NCBI GenBank assembly: GCA_051453625.1
Contig: JBOZIK010000001.1
Span: forward strand, 283,748,927-283,812,926
Source of the DNA: Welwitschia mirabilis
Taxonomy: Eukaryota > Gnetophyta > Gnetopsida > Welwitschiales
DNA: 64,000 bases
Direction of reading: 5' to 3'
Every line of letters starts with the position of its first letter. The first letter of the stretch is position 1. The notes below the pieces were generated by a model. That model worked only from the letters and a program-made list of their open reading frames with translations. It was not told where the DNA came from and searched no databases. The translations under genes were made by a program, and so were the position numbers. Of this stretch, positions 36,113 through 47,740 are shown one piece after another.

Positions 36113-37319
36113 TGTTGCAATGCATATTTGTTAAAATGTTACATCCTTAAATAAATCCTAAAAATCATCAAAATATATATATTACATAATATAACATGTT
36201 AATATAGATGGAAGTAATTCAAATAGCATAGTTCTGTCAAAGGCACAAGCAATAAGAAAGAGAATTAATTTTTTAAAGAAAATACTTATGTAGTCTCTAA
36301 GTAGAATAATAACAATTCAAATAAACACACTAAATGAGATTCAAGGCTATCTAAATGTAGCATCTATTCAATTACCAAATCAATGTATCACAAAGATCGA
36401 TCCTACGTAACCTAGATTAAACAAATAAAGCCATCATTAAACTAAAACCAACCTAAGCTATCAGGTGCATTAAACAGAATATGAAAACAATCCAAAGTTA
36501 ATCTAGAAAATGAAATGTAATGCATCTAAACTAATAATATTAATCTTAACAAAGATACCCTTATGATCTATATCATAGATGAATATATCATGGAATCAAA
36601 AGCAATACAAATCATAAAGAAGATGCACATAACAAATGATATGAAAAGAAAAATAGAGTTTTAATAAGTCAAACCAACATTTGTGTTACAAAGTAGAAGT
36701 ACCTCAGTAAAGGATACATGGGCCAACACCATGAAAGATGTCTCTCTCCAATAAAAAGGGATGGAACTACTATCTTCAGTCTCCTATTATAAGAATTTTT
36801 AGTATTAAAGAAGATAAAGTTAGAGTTGAGGGTGAAGGAGATATTAATTATAACAAAAGACTCTAAAAACAGCAAACACTAATAGATTCAGTAAAACTCT
36901 AATTGATAAAATTTGATAAAGCATTATATTTAGATGTCATCGTGTTGATCTTCTAGACATCAGAGGGGATGATACCACATCATACAAGATCCACATCATC
37001 TACCAGATTAGTCTAATAAGAATCCTAGTTAACATAAGTTCTTTTATCATCTATACTATCATCTAGATAAGAAGGTGAATGATGAGCTTTGTAAAGATGT
37101 TTCTTCTATTATATTAGTCTTTTTATTACAAAATTACTACTTTAAATAGGAAGTATTATAATTTTCTTTAAATGCTGTCAAATGTAATAAAGATTGCATG
37201 TTTTCATGATATTTACCTTAGCTCTCCATTATCATTGAAACACAACATAAACCTATCTAATGTCCTATAAACTACTTAAAATATACTCTATCAAATACAT
37301 ACACTTTGGTAGTGTAATA
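36113..37319 (-). repeat. 5' LTR of Athila-like element
   Basis: In plus coordinates it begins TGTTGCAATGC and ends TAGTGTAATA, where the other copy has TAGTGCAACA (two C-to-T changes, one in the terminal CA). It aligns with 24892-26150 along its whole length and is about 50 bp shorter. It contains no recognisable gene; a short minus-strand frame near 36875-36669 is incidental. Confidence 0.8.
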
Positions 37320-37430
37320 GTATACTTTGTAAATCTTAAATTCATGCCTTTCTGTTTCTTTAATAAGGCTGCTACATTCATTAAAATTGTTCATATAATA
37401 AGATTTTTTACTAATCATAGTGCCTACTTG
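37320..37430 (-). pseudogene. Endogenous pararetrovirus fragment, copy 1 (right part)
   Basis: Just outside the right LTR, the block TTTCTTTAATAAGGCTGCTA (37357) is matched by 41900, followed by CATTCAT.AAA.TTGTTCAT in both. It is the continuation of the viral fragment that ends at 24891 and shows that the Athila-like element split it. About 160 bases present in copy 2 (about 41690-41852) are missing at the junction. Homology fades after 37430. Confidence 0.6.
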
Positions 37431-40179
37431 ATGAGTGCTCATGTGGTGAAATAATTACAGAAAATAACATAAAATAATACAAAATAATACTAAAAAAATA
37501 TAAGAGCCATGCTGCTGTTAATCTAAAATAATCTTACACCATTAAATAAAAATAACTAAAGGCTTACTAAAAAACTAGTTTACATTCAACCATTTAGTTC
37601 AAAATGCATCATCACAATACTCTCATGATGAAGTTACTTAAACTAGTTAGGTTGGTTTATTACTGCTAAGTTACTATGTACACATAGTATATTAGGGAGG
37701 AATTTAGAAAGTAGTGAAAATTGATAGAAATTAAATGAGATGCTAGACAATACTTATTTCTAAGTACTATTAATTATCTTGATTTATGTTCAGCTACATA
37801 AATAGAAGAAAATATAAATAATATTACTTTTTCAAGTAATAGAACATTCACAAAATGACACTCAAATATGCATTTTAGCTTTATATTGAAATATCATTTG
37901 TTACATAAAGATGACTAAGGCATGTATTTTCCTTTGCAGATAACACCTTGGAGTATGAAAAATGCTACTGCGACCTTTGCAAGATAGTTAGAGATCCCTT
38001 CCTTAACCTTCTTGCTTAGTTTATTCCTAGAACGTTTTTCCAAAAGGTCCACACCTTTGGTGATGATCTCTTTCCTATACCCTTATTTGGTTTTCTATTT
38101 CCATTCTTTGCTTCTTAAGAATAGGTATATGATTGGAATTATTACTAATTTTCTGCTACCTCAACCTTCTCTCTCATCTTCATGCCACATGGCATCCTGT
38201 ACATGAAACACAATAATAAAATATATACATACTAATCTAATAACATGCTAGCTAACTAACCTATTAACTAGCAAGTATGTTGATTAAAAAAACATCTATT
38301 TTTATCTAAAATGTGTGATTAAGACAGAAAAAACACGTCATTAATAAGTAAGATTTACATCAAAATTTATCATCATTAGTTGCTTCGAGCTCAAGGTTTT
38401 GTTATTCCCTCATTAAATAAATATATACAAAAGAGAGAAAAAGAGAACTCATCATTTTTATTTTTTACCTTTGAAATAAAAGGATACTTCTCATTAGATT
38501 CTGATTCCATTTTCTTGATCTATTGGGTGACTACTTTTCATATTCCAAGGTATCTACACTAGATTTGGATTCCATTTTCTGGAAATTAGGCAGATTGTTT
38601 TTTCTGTTTTAAGGTAGCATTTTTTTTTTAAATTATTCCTCCTAAAGAGTAGAATCATTTAAATATATGGTCTCTATTTTTGTCTATTCTAAAGTAACTA
38701 TTTTTCTACCCTTATCTCTACCTTATGAAGAAGCTTTTGTATTTTTTAGGTCTTATCTCTTTCTTTTGGAAGTTGAAGGAACTTTTTTTTAAGAACTTTA
38801 TAGCACACGTTCTAGCTTTGGAGTTGTCCTAACTTGCAATTCTGATTTTGAAGTTTTCTCAAGGGGAACTATATACATTTCAGAAGAATCTTTATTCTTT
38901 AATTTTGAAAAAATATCCATGAAAGTTCCTCTTAGCATAGTCTTATTTTTTACAATCTAGTCTTTAAAAGAACATAACTATTAAAAATCCTGAGAGGACA
39001 CCATAAAAACTTTAACATTAGATACGCATTCTTCTAAAATCCTAAAAATTTTGATTGCAATGCCATTCAAAAAATTCTTGAATTCTCTTGTATAATCTTT
39101 AGCTCCTTCTAAATAATCTCAATCCTCAATGTTTAAATATCTCTTTGACAATTATCAAAAATGTGACTCATCTTTAATCATTCTTAGAAGTTTTCTAAAT
39201 AATACTTTCCTAATGTTATTTGAATCTATCAATGAAGTTATATAACTTTTGGAAATAGTAGTTAATGCTATGTAGTATAGCTAATTCTTCATGCCTAAAT
39301 CCAATTTACCCAACTTCACCTCCATAAGAGAAAGCTCATGGAGTAATCTCATATTTTATTTTTTCAAATTCTGAATAATAAGTTGAATAGACATAGTGCT
39401 TATTATTATAATATTCTTTTTCAACTTAGCATGAGATTTTTTTTAAAGCATTAGTAATATTTAACTTTTTCTATTCTCTATCTCACTAGTTAGAGTTAAA
39501 GAAGTTAAGGGAATACTTTGTATTGAACTTACTACTCTTCTAATTTCCTTCTTTATTTTTTATGATATTTTTTTTATTAAGGAATCTTGTGGAGAGTGCT
39601 CAAGAGAGCTTACCTCTCTAATTCGATTCTTGAGAGCCTTATTTTATTTGCTTCTAGAAGGGACTGATAGTATCCAAAGAATTTTAGGTTTCAAGCCATT
39701 TATGTTTGTATTCTTGAGCCTCTGCATGGATCTTCAAGAATTTTTCGTTCATCCCTTATAAGTCTGCATAAACTTTATTTGAATATTCTCTATTTAGGGG
39801 TAGAAGTCCTTTATTGTGCATAAATGTAATGAATTTTTGTTGATGCTTTATGTATTCAGCACCATACTTCTTGGTTGAAGCCAAATTCTATAATAAAGAT
39901 ACTAACATGTCTAGCTTTTATCTTGGAAGATTTTCTAATTCTCCTCAATCCTCAGTAGCTATTTGTAGCTCAGTAATTCATTTATAAGCTCTCTATAGTT
40001 TCCTACTCATATCCCTAAAAGAATTAAAAAGCTAAATATTTTCTTCCTTGTTGGTGATTTCATGATGTAGCTTTTTATTTTTTTTTTTCTTGATTTAACC
40101 TCTACCTTAAGAATTCATTTTCAAATCTTATATTACTAACTTGATTCTGCAATGCTGAAACTTTTTATTTTCTACCTAG
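37431..40179. other. AT-rich region, no supported gene
   Basis: No convincing domain on either strand. From about 40150 to 38900 the minus strand shows scattered Lys/Glu/Leu-rich stretches that could be remains of a coiled-coil protein belonging to the pararetrovirus region to the right, but frames break too often to say so. The 38012-38206 and 38380-38562 open frames have no recognisable motif. Confidence 0.35.
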
Positions 40180-41805
40180 ATAGATTTAATTTCATCTTTA
40201 CCTGAGTTTAAATCACTAAATAGGTTATCTATCTTATCTTCGTCTAATGCTTTGGATAATTGGCTAGACTGAAGCAAATGGAAAGGCAAGTATTCTTTAA
40301 ANNNNNNNNNNNNNNNNNNNNNNNNNNNNNNNNNNNNNNNNNNNNNNNNNNNNNNNNNNNNNNNNNNNNNNNNNNNNNNNNNNNNNNNNNNNNNNNNNNN
40401 NTTCCTATGATAATGGAGATGGTAAAGTTTATACATGGAATGGATCTCATCTTTAGTGTAGTTGCTACCAGTTCCTATAGATATCATTGTATTTATGATG
40501 TAATTACCAACTTGCATCCCTTGCTACATTCCAAGATGTATATTTTTAATAATGTTTAAATAAAATAATCTCTTGTAGGGTTTCTCAAATACATCTTATT
40601 TTTGATATAAAAATGCTCTTGCTTTTGCTCTTTGCTATTCTTGCCATGTGAGTGAGTATTCTTATATTTGACGAAAATGGTCTAGATGCTCAAATGAAAT
40701 AAAAACATTAGAACCATAAATAAGATTGGTTTCATCATCAAGAGAAAGATGGATATTTTTAATGCAAGGTTTTTGACTCAGACCTTGACAATTGCATCAA
40801 TTTCAACTAAAAGTCTATGAAGGATAAGGATTTTTTATCTATCTATTAATGGTTTTTACTTAGAGAGAAATAGGTAATTTTTTATAGGTAACTTCTATCT
40901 CTTATAAAAATAAAGAGTTATTTCTAAATCTATCGTATACACTAGATAGAACCAAAAATAATCAGTAGTTGACTCATATTTGGCTAATTTTATCAATAAA
41001 TGACATGTATAATAACTAAGTTTTTGAGGACTATTAGAAGGATGCTAACATTATGAAAATGTAGGAGAGATTTTTGTATCTACATAATACCAATAATCTA
41101 ATGGGAAATATTAAAGCTATTTTTCTTTTGGTAATTGTACTCTTCATTCATCATTGGGATATAGTTCTTTAATCCATTAAGTAGTATTTTGATTGAGATG
41201 GTATTTTATTGGAGAATAGTTGAATTCTTTCCACTATAATGTAAAGTTTTCCCAATTTTTAGGTACTTCTATCTACATGAAATCCTTCCTACATAACATC
41301 TAATCAAAACACTGATCTTCATGTAAGTAGACTTCATAAATATAATATGGCTACTACCTTAGCCATAGAGGCTAATAAAATCACTCAAAATTTATATGAG
41401 TAACATCATAAATATTGATAGTAATAAGATAAAGAGTTATATTGACACCATTTTGTATGATTGTCAAATTCCCTTTTGAACTTAATAAAAGTATTGATCC
41501 ATGCATTTTAACTCTTGTATTCTTGCATTTAAATTAGAATAGAAAGTATTCTGTCTTTGTACTAATAAGTACATAAAATTTATTTAATCTAAGCTATTAT
41601 CCTAAGACTTCAAGTATGTTTTTGATAAGATTTCACTAAAAATAGGTAAGCTGGAGAGACTTGACATCAATAGTAAGCTTAGGTTTACATAATATGCTTT
41701 CATAAGAATGAAATACTTCAGTTTCATTCCATACATCTTTGGATTCTTTCTTTCATTCAGCAAATTCTTTGATAAGTAAATTTGGAAGGAGATGTTGATG
41801 CCATG
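40180..41805 (-). pseudogene. Endogenous pararetrovirus second-ORF-like region, copy 2
   Basis: Minus-strand sequence downstream of the RT remnant, colinear with copy 1 (23450-24891). A plausible start ATG is at about 41805, followed by a Ser/Thr-rich run. The frame then breaks repeatedly. A 100-N gap (40302-40401) interrupts the distal part. A minus-strand frame at 40517-40176 spans the gap and its flanks read as hydrophilic sequence (DEDKIDNLFSDLNSGKDEIK). The product is unknown; a downstream ORF of unknown role is reported for florendoviruses, which is the closest context that I can name. Confidence 0.45.
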
Positions 41806-41859
41806 ATACTAGATCGATCTAGTATTAATAGTTAGAGACTATGTGCTACACTGAATATA

Positions 41860-42600
41860 CTTTTATAACCTTGGATTTATGCTTATCTATTTCTTTAATA
41901 AGGCTGCTACATTCATCAAATTTGTTCATTTAATAAATTTTTTATCTATTAGAAGAGGATGTAATATGTCTAAAGAATTAATTAATGCTAGACCTTCTTT
42001 TTTAGTGGATTCTTTAATTTTTATCTTTTTTTTATTATTCTCTAGATAAGTAATGAGTCGTTTTTCCTTTTCCTATAGTATTTTCTTTTAGAAATAATAC
42101 TGCTTTCTAATAATCATTACTAGAGTTAATGTCTAGGACAAATCTGCTTTCACTATTTGGATAGACAGGTGCTAATGATGGTAAGTTTAAATAAATTTTC
42201 TTTAATAATTGTATTACTTTTGTTACTTCTAGATCATAGTGAAGTGGTTATACTTTCATGCATTCATAAATAGCTTTTGTCTTAGTGCTGACAGATAAAA
42301 TGAAATCTCTTATATAATTAATGCATCTAAGAAATATTTAACATTACTTTTCATCCAATAACTAATATGGAAAAGTTGATTTTTTTGATATAATATAGTT
42401 TGTACATGTATTTATCCATTACTGATATCGGTACCAAGGAAATCAATATGATTTTGTAATACTTTAAATTTTTTCTTATCGCTAGAAAGATTAATATCAT
42501 GTTTTAATGCTAATTCTGCAAACTTATCTAAATGTTGGATATGTTATATCAAGAAAATAACAAATTATGATAAAATTATCGCAATCAACAAGAATAACAT
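41860..42600 (-). pseudogene. Endogenous pararetrovirus reverse transcriptase / RNase H remnant
   Basis: On the minus strand from about 42545 to 42400 the reading is HLDKFAELALKH, then INLSSDKKKFKVLQNHIDFL and GTDISNG. A His-Leu...Phe block, then a Phe-Leu-Gly turn followed by Ile-Ser-Asn-Gly, is the RT palm-to-connection region as found in plant pararetroviruses rather than in gypsy elements, where the turn normally continues with a His. The remaining 450 bases are frame-broken RT connection and RNase H. It cannot encode an active enzyme. The main alternative is an unusual gypsy RT. Confidence 0.55.
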
Positions 42601-42629
42601 CCATTCTAGCTTAAAATTAATTTGAACTA

Positions 42630-42890
42630 CCCAGTCAATAGTGTGGCATCCCCTTGTAAACCTATTTTATCCTTTGACATTTCAAGCTACTTGGATCATC
42701 ACTACTTAACTGTATGAATAATTTAGGTTGCTCAGATAGTAGCGTGGTGTCCCCTTGTAAGTATGGTTCATCTTTTGACTCCATGGGCTTTTTAAATCAT
42801 CACAGCTTCACTATATAGTTAATTTGAGGTTCCCAATTAGCATTGTACTTTCTCTTGTAAGTCTAATTCATTCTTTAAGTTGTGGTGAAT
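42630..42890. repeat. About 100-bp tandem repeat related to the 91-bp family
   Basis: Two and a half units start at about 42640, 42741 and 42839: AGTGTGGCATCCCCTTGTAA, a CCTTTGAC block, GGATCATCAC, and a TTTGAGGTTCCCAATTAG-like end. The beginning and end words parallel the 91-bp unit (AGTGTGATGCTCCCTTATGA... and GAGGTGCCTAATCAAT), so this is probably a diverged third locus of that family, with units longer by 7-10 bases. Confidence 0.55.
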
Positions 42891-43327
42891 CCCATATGAT
42901 TCATTTTTCTCCTCTTTTTCTTTTTCACATCATCATTTCTTTCTTAGTTACATTATTCATTCCATTAATATCTACTCATCTATCACATTACTGATACTTC
43001 TGAAGTCATGTCAGTAGGTACAAAAGATTATTCTTTATCCTTATAAAATAGGGGTCGAAAGTCCATTTTTATCCACATTTTTTACTTTCACCCTACTGAT
43101 AGGAGCTAAGTTCCTTTTAATTTTTGATCTTATCTTTTTAACATTACCTTTTGTTCATGTTGTAATCTTTTACACATCTAATCTTTACTTCTACTAAGTA
43201 ATTTGCTTCAAATCTTCATCCTTTTTCCACTTTTCTATCCAAGATTATTCTTACAAACTCAAAGGTATGGATTCCAAGTTTTTTACCTTGCATTAAATGG
43301 TTAAATTTTAACATTAGATTTATCAAT

Positions 43328-45640
43328 GTGAAGCTATATCACTTACTATATAAGCTTCAATTTGAATGGGTGCTTAGTTCTAATATTTTTGAACTTATTT
43401 TTTTCCCACATTTTAAAATTTGTTCATTTAAATTCTTTTTTATCTTAGATTTTGTCTATGCTTTTTATGATTGTGTCAAACCTTCTAGCTTCCCCACTAT
43501 GGCTCGATTTCCATATCTCCTTAAGCCATAAAGGGTAGTATTGGTCTTTTAGGTGGCCTTCTTAGACCAGTTCGATTTTCAACTTATGAATTGCAAGCAT
43601 TACATTTATTTTAGACTATCTTCTTTAATTTTTTTTTATTGTTAACTCCAATATTAGGGTTACCATGATATCCCTATAAATGCAATTTTGATGCCTTACT
43701 ATACATCTTTAGAACTACTTATTGTGGGTAGGGGTTTCCTTCATTCTTATTCCTTATGACTTCAAGAATATGCCATTTATCTTTTATTTATGGCTTATGA
43801 TTAGAAAGTTTCCTCTAATTGGAGCCACTCAATTTACTTTGAAATGATTTTGCAATTGAATAAAACAAATTAGACTAAAATTATAGGTCTTTGACTTGTG
43901 GAAGAATTTTTATTTCTCTTTAATTTGCTTTTGGTGGTGGTGATCACTTTATTAATATTAAAAAAATCATTCTTCCTGCTTACATCATGATTTCTTTAGA
44001 GTTCCTTCTTAGAATCAATTCTTATGAATTGCATCTTTCTTCTAATAATGAGAATGTTCCTTACTATTCTTCAGTAAGTAAAGTGTATTTTAATTAGGTA
44101 ATTGGTTCTCTTGACTTCTAAGAGTCTCCTTGCTCTTACTTGATTATTGTTATTTTATTTTATGATTTTGTATATGAAAATGCATGAGGAGACATATTCT
44201 AAGACTTTATGTTCTAAAGGAAAGGCTAAGGTCCTTTTGTTGTAGAATCTTTCTCTTATTTCGGCTTTTCTTAATACAAAGAAGAGGAAAGAATGCTCCC
44301 ACTAATTATCCCTTGCAGTTCTAAGAGTTGGGTAAACATATTATTTTCTCAGCTTTCATATTCATTAGTTAATGTTTTTTCTAATGTTTATAAAGTTCAA
44401 GCTCATAATTTGTTATAAGAGGACACTTTCCTTTCTTCTCCTACTCCATTCCAAGAGAAAGAGAAAATGAGAATGAACAATAATAAGAGTATTCATTCTA
44501 AGGCTGACATAAGTGGTCCTATTCAATTACCTTATCTATCATGATTATTGATTCCTTCCTTGTCTAAGTTATAAAAGGATCACTTTCATTGGATCATCGA
44601 TATTGACTCCTTTATATAGGTTATTAATTTTTTTGGTACACCATCTTTAGACCCAAAAAACTTTTCCATGCCTATCATGGCATAGCCTTCTATGATATTC
44701 ATGACTCCTCATTCTTTTCCTTTCAAACCTAGATCATTGGTTCCTTTAGCTAACCTAAATATAGACAAGACTCTTCTTGCAGCTATCACAGAGTTTATAC
44801 CAAATATTTATACTTTTCTTACTTGGATTGATTAAGCTAAGAAACTAGGAAGTCTTATTGTTTAGCAAGCTATGAGGTGCTCTTCTCATAATGATCCTTT
44901 TGTTTTCTGCATCTAACAGGGGTGAAATTTCAAGAAGGATTTTTACCTTGCTCACTTTGGGTGATTCTTGGTGTATCACCTAGTGTATCCTTTATGGGAT
45001 TCTATCTAATTTAAGCTTATCATCAATGAGGTAGAGGCACTACACTATATGGCATAGTACAAGATGCATTAATTGGTATCCTTGAAGGTTCACCTTTAGA
45101 TGTTGGATAAATACAAAGATAATGTATTAATATTTTTCCTATTATGAATGAGGTATTTGATATAATTCTTGAGAGTTTTTTCTTATGATGCTTATTGTAC
45201 ATGGATATGGATTCCATGTGCTTAGAGAATCAGTCTCTTCAAAGTAAGTATCCTCAAACAAAGGCTACCATCTCTACATTGGCATAGAAGAATGCCCATA
45301 ATACACACCTGAAGCAAGTCCTTAATCATTCTCTTAAGCAATTAGTTGTTGTAAAGGAGGATCTTTATGCCTTCTATCATCACCATCTAGTGTCCAAGAA
45401 GTACCTTGATAATTCTCAAAAATGTACCATTAATTTGTTAAATCATTACTACAGTAAGTCAATTACCTTAGATTTCTTATTATCCCATGATTAAGAACAC
45501 GTAATTATTCTTAATCTACTTGATCCTTTACCTAGGGCTTTCTGTTCTTAAAAGGATGACCCTCAAAAAAGTACTACTTTGGTTATCTACCTCTAGTTCT
45601 AGATCACAAAGGCCTCTTATTATTTTCTCATTGTTGTTGT
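43328..45640 (+). pseudogene. Decayed coding-like region, product unknown
   Basis: The plus strand has several stretches with protein-like composition, such as a frame at 43328-43531 ending in FPTMARFPYLLKP, a stretch near 44178 starting MHEETYSKTLCSKGKAK, and about 45310-45430 reading HLKQVLNHSLKQLVVVKEDL then YAFYHHHLVSKKYLD, which looks like a helical or coiled-coil segment. Stops and frame changes separate them. No gag, pol or host domain is recognised. It may be the remains of a transposon ORF; a host pseudogene cannot be excluded. Confidence 0.3.
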
Positions 45641-46299
45641 CATTTTCCTGTAGTTCTCTTTATTTTCGATAATACTTGGTTGTTAATTTTTTCCTTTTTT
45701 AATGAAACATTTATTTTCCTGTTTTTTCTTTTAATATATATTCTTATGAATCGATTTTCTCTAATACTAATTGTAACATTCCTACTTTCTTTTATGAAAT
45801 ATTAAAATACAAAGATACTAATAGCAAATGGGAACATCATTTAAGAACTATAAAAATTAGAGAATAATCGAATATTTATTAAATAAGTCAAAATATGATT
45901 AACTAAAGAAAATAAAGTACTCATTTTTGTGCATAATATTCTAAAAAAGAGGCTTAAGATTCCATCATGTCAAATGCAAGATCTTTAATATGGCAGTTTG
46001 ACTAGGTCATACTCCCTTTAAGGTCCAGTCTATGAGACTACGAGGGGCTAGGCTAGTTTGTCAAGGACCTAGAATGCCTTGCGCAAATTAGATGCCTACC
46101 CTTCTCCTACCAAAATTCCTCATTTAATAGCAATGAAATTATATGACCTTTTAAAAAAATAGTTATTATGCAAAGATTACACCCTTTGAATAGTTATTAC
46201 AATGCTTAATGGCATATTACAAATAATAAAATTATTGTAATAGATGACATTTAAAAGATGAGGTTTTGGAATTGTTACACTCATAACAACATTTAAATA
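45641..46299. other. AT-rich sequence, nothing recognised
   Basis: No open frame or repeat that I can support. It lies downstream (minus strand) of the old copia RT, where RNase H and the 3' LTR of that element would be expected, but neither could be identified. Confidence 0.4.
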
Positions 46300-46499
46300 A
46301 ACTACCTTTGATGCATGAAGATATTAGGATAGAAACCCAATTAAATAAGAAATGTCAAATCTAGTATTAGTGATATGCATAAGACTACTGGTAATCTTTC
46401 TATACTATGTTTTATTTGTTGGATTTAAATCTTCATCAATAGTAAATTTGACATTCTTCTTTAAAGAACTGATAGCTTCTTTGGAATTTATCAAATCAA

Positions 46500-47100
46500 A
46501 TTTCTGAAGTACATATCCAATGTACTTTTTTTTTGAAATTAGAAAGATCTCATTACTCTTTATATAATTTCTACACGAAGATGGAATCTAGCAAATCCTA
46601 GATTAGAAATTTTAAATAACTAATTTAAATAATCTTAATGATATTTACATATGTTTCATCACTACCAATTATCAGCATGTCACGTACATATATCACAATT
46701 TATGTTATATTTTCTTTCATTGCATTTTATAAATAATACAGCATCTACATCTTGATAATAACATATTTTGATTCGAATGGTGCTTAAATAACTAGTGAGT
46801 TTTTTGTACCTTGCTTTTGGTCCTTGTTTTAGCCCATATAAGAACTTTAGTAGTCTATAAAACTTTTTCTAGCTTTATTTATTTTAAGGTTATTGTTCAC
46901 ATTTTATTTATTACAAAATAAATAGTTGTTAGGAAGAACAATACTACCTAATGGAGTTCCTACTAATTCCCAAGTACAATTACCAATCAGAGAGTCATTT
47001 CTTTTTTTACATGACTTGTATCAAATGATCATGTTGTAAGGCATCTTTGAAAGTGACTGGTTCATCATAAAAGACTAGATGAAGATTGTCATCATCATCA
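46500..47100 (-). pseudogene. Old copia reverse transcriptase remnant
   Basis: The minus strand reads LYGLKQGPKARYKKLTS at about 46830-46785, a hallmark of copia RT, with Arg for the usual Trp before Tyr. At about 46692-46660 it reads YVRDMLIIGSDE, the catalytic box Y-V-D-D with the first Asp replaced by Arg, which would abolish catalysis. Frames break in between. It lies downstream of the integrase fragment at 47617-47430, as expected. Confidence 0.75.
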
Positions 47101-47429
47101 AAACTCATAGTGACATCTAGTTTTAGTTTTTCCCTTTTTATCATTATGAACATCTTGAAGATTAGACTTTAACCAAATACACTATGTCTTCTTTAGGAAT
47201 TATGAGCATTCTTAGTAGGACAATCTAATGAATTGCTATTAGAACCATGTTCATACATGCTAGATACACAAGCTTCTTTAATTCGTCTAAGTTCAATACT
47301 AGATGAACCAATTTTACCAAAAGGAACCTATGGTTTAAAATAATTATCATGTCCTCACCCTCAACTCTATGATATTAAGCATCTGAAAGTTGTATAAGAG
47401 AGAGGAAGGATGAAACTTTGAAACACTAG

Positions 47430-47617
47430 ATCAAAATCACTCTATGAAGTTTTTGATGAAATGACATCGCAAAAGACTAATATTTTGATGCTTATGAAAA
47501 TACATATGATACCCTTTCTGTCAAGTTAGATATCCCACAAATATTTCAATGTGAATATGCATACAGAATTTTTCATAATACTTACTTAGGATGTGCATAT
47601 AGCATTTGCATCCAAAC
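47430..47617 (-). pseudogene. Old copia integrase, C-terminal fragment
   Basis: The minus strand begins at the insertion point with FGCKCYMHI, then EIFVGYLT, a stop, QKGYHMYFHKHQN and SLLRCHFI. This matches the copia pattern in which a Val-Phe-Gly-Cys segment is followed by Phe-Val-Gly-Tyr, a Lys-Gly-Tyr and the Asp-Val-x-Phe strand. The N-terminal continuation lies at 54714-54860, on the far side of the younger copia. Confidence 0.75.
47613..47617. repeat. Target-site duplication CAAAC, left
   Basis: CAAAC lies immediately before the 5' LTR at 47618 and is repeated exactly at 54714-54718 after the 3' LTR. Removing the element with one copy restores continuous copia integrase sequence across the junction, which confirms the boundaries. 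Confidence 0.9.
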
Positions 47618-47623
47618 TATTAA

Positions 47624-47650
47624 GATGTGGCTCAAATTTGAGCCCACATC
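47624..47650. repeat. Near-perfect palindrome at LTR start
   Basis: GATGTGG, then the self-complementary CTCAAATTTGAG, then CCCACATC form an inverted repeat with one extra C. In the 3' LTR only the left part survives, because a 150-bp deletion begins inside this palindrome. Confidence 0.85.
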
Positions 47651-47694
47651 TCAAAGGTGTCTCTCATTGAGGTGGCGTCTCGAATAGTTATTCA

Positions 47695-47722
47695 CCCATC
47701 GTTTCTGGCTGAAAACGATGGG
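47695..47722. repeat. Perfect 10-bp stem hairpin in U3
   Basis: CCCATCGTTT at 47695-47704 and AAACGATGGG at 47713-47722 are exact reverse complements around an 8-base loop. It lies just upstream of the TATA box, so it could be a regulatory element of the LTR promoter or simply a structural remnant. The stem retains a CpG on both arms. Confidence 0.7.
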
Positions 47723-47733
47723 CGTATTTTTTT

Positions 47734-47740
47734 TATAAAT
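47734..47740 (+). promoter_or_regulatory. LTR TATA box
   Basis: TATAAAT follows a run of T within the 199-bp LTR, about 80 bases before its end. It is the likely promoter of the copia genomic RNA. Confidence 0.55.

Larger units (their letters stand above)
24892..37319 (-). mobile_element. Athila-like Ty3/gypsy retrotransposon, near full length, dead
   Basis: The element is 12,428 bp, bounded by two homologous LTRs (24892-26150 and 36113-37319), with a tRNA-Asp primer-binding site inside the right LTR and a five-base target duplication. Minus-strand order is LTR, PBS, gag, protease, RT, RNase H, integrase, about 3.9 kb of further sequence, LTR, so pol has the gypsy order with integrase last. 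Long total length, LTRs over 1.2 kb, a tRNA-Asp PBS and a long post-pol region fit the Athila lineage. All coding parts carry stops and frameshifts. It sits inside an endogenous pararetrovirus copy, so it is the younger of the two. Confidence 0.75.
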
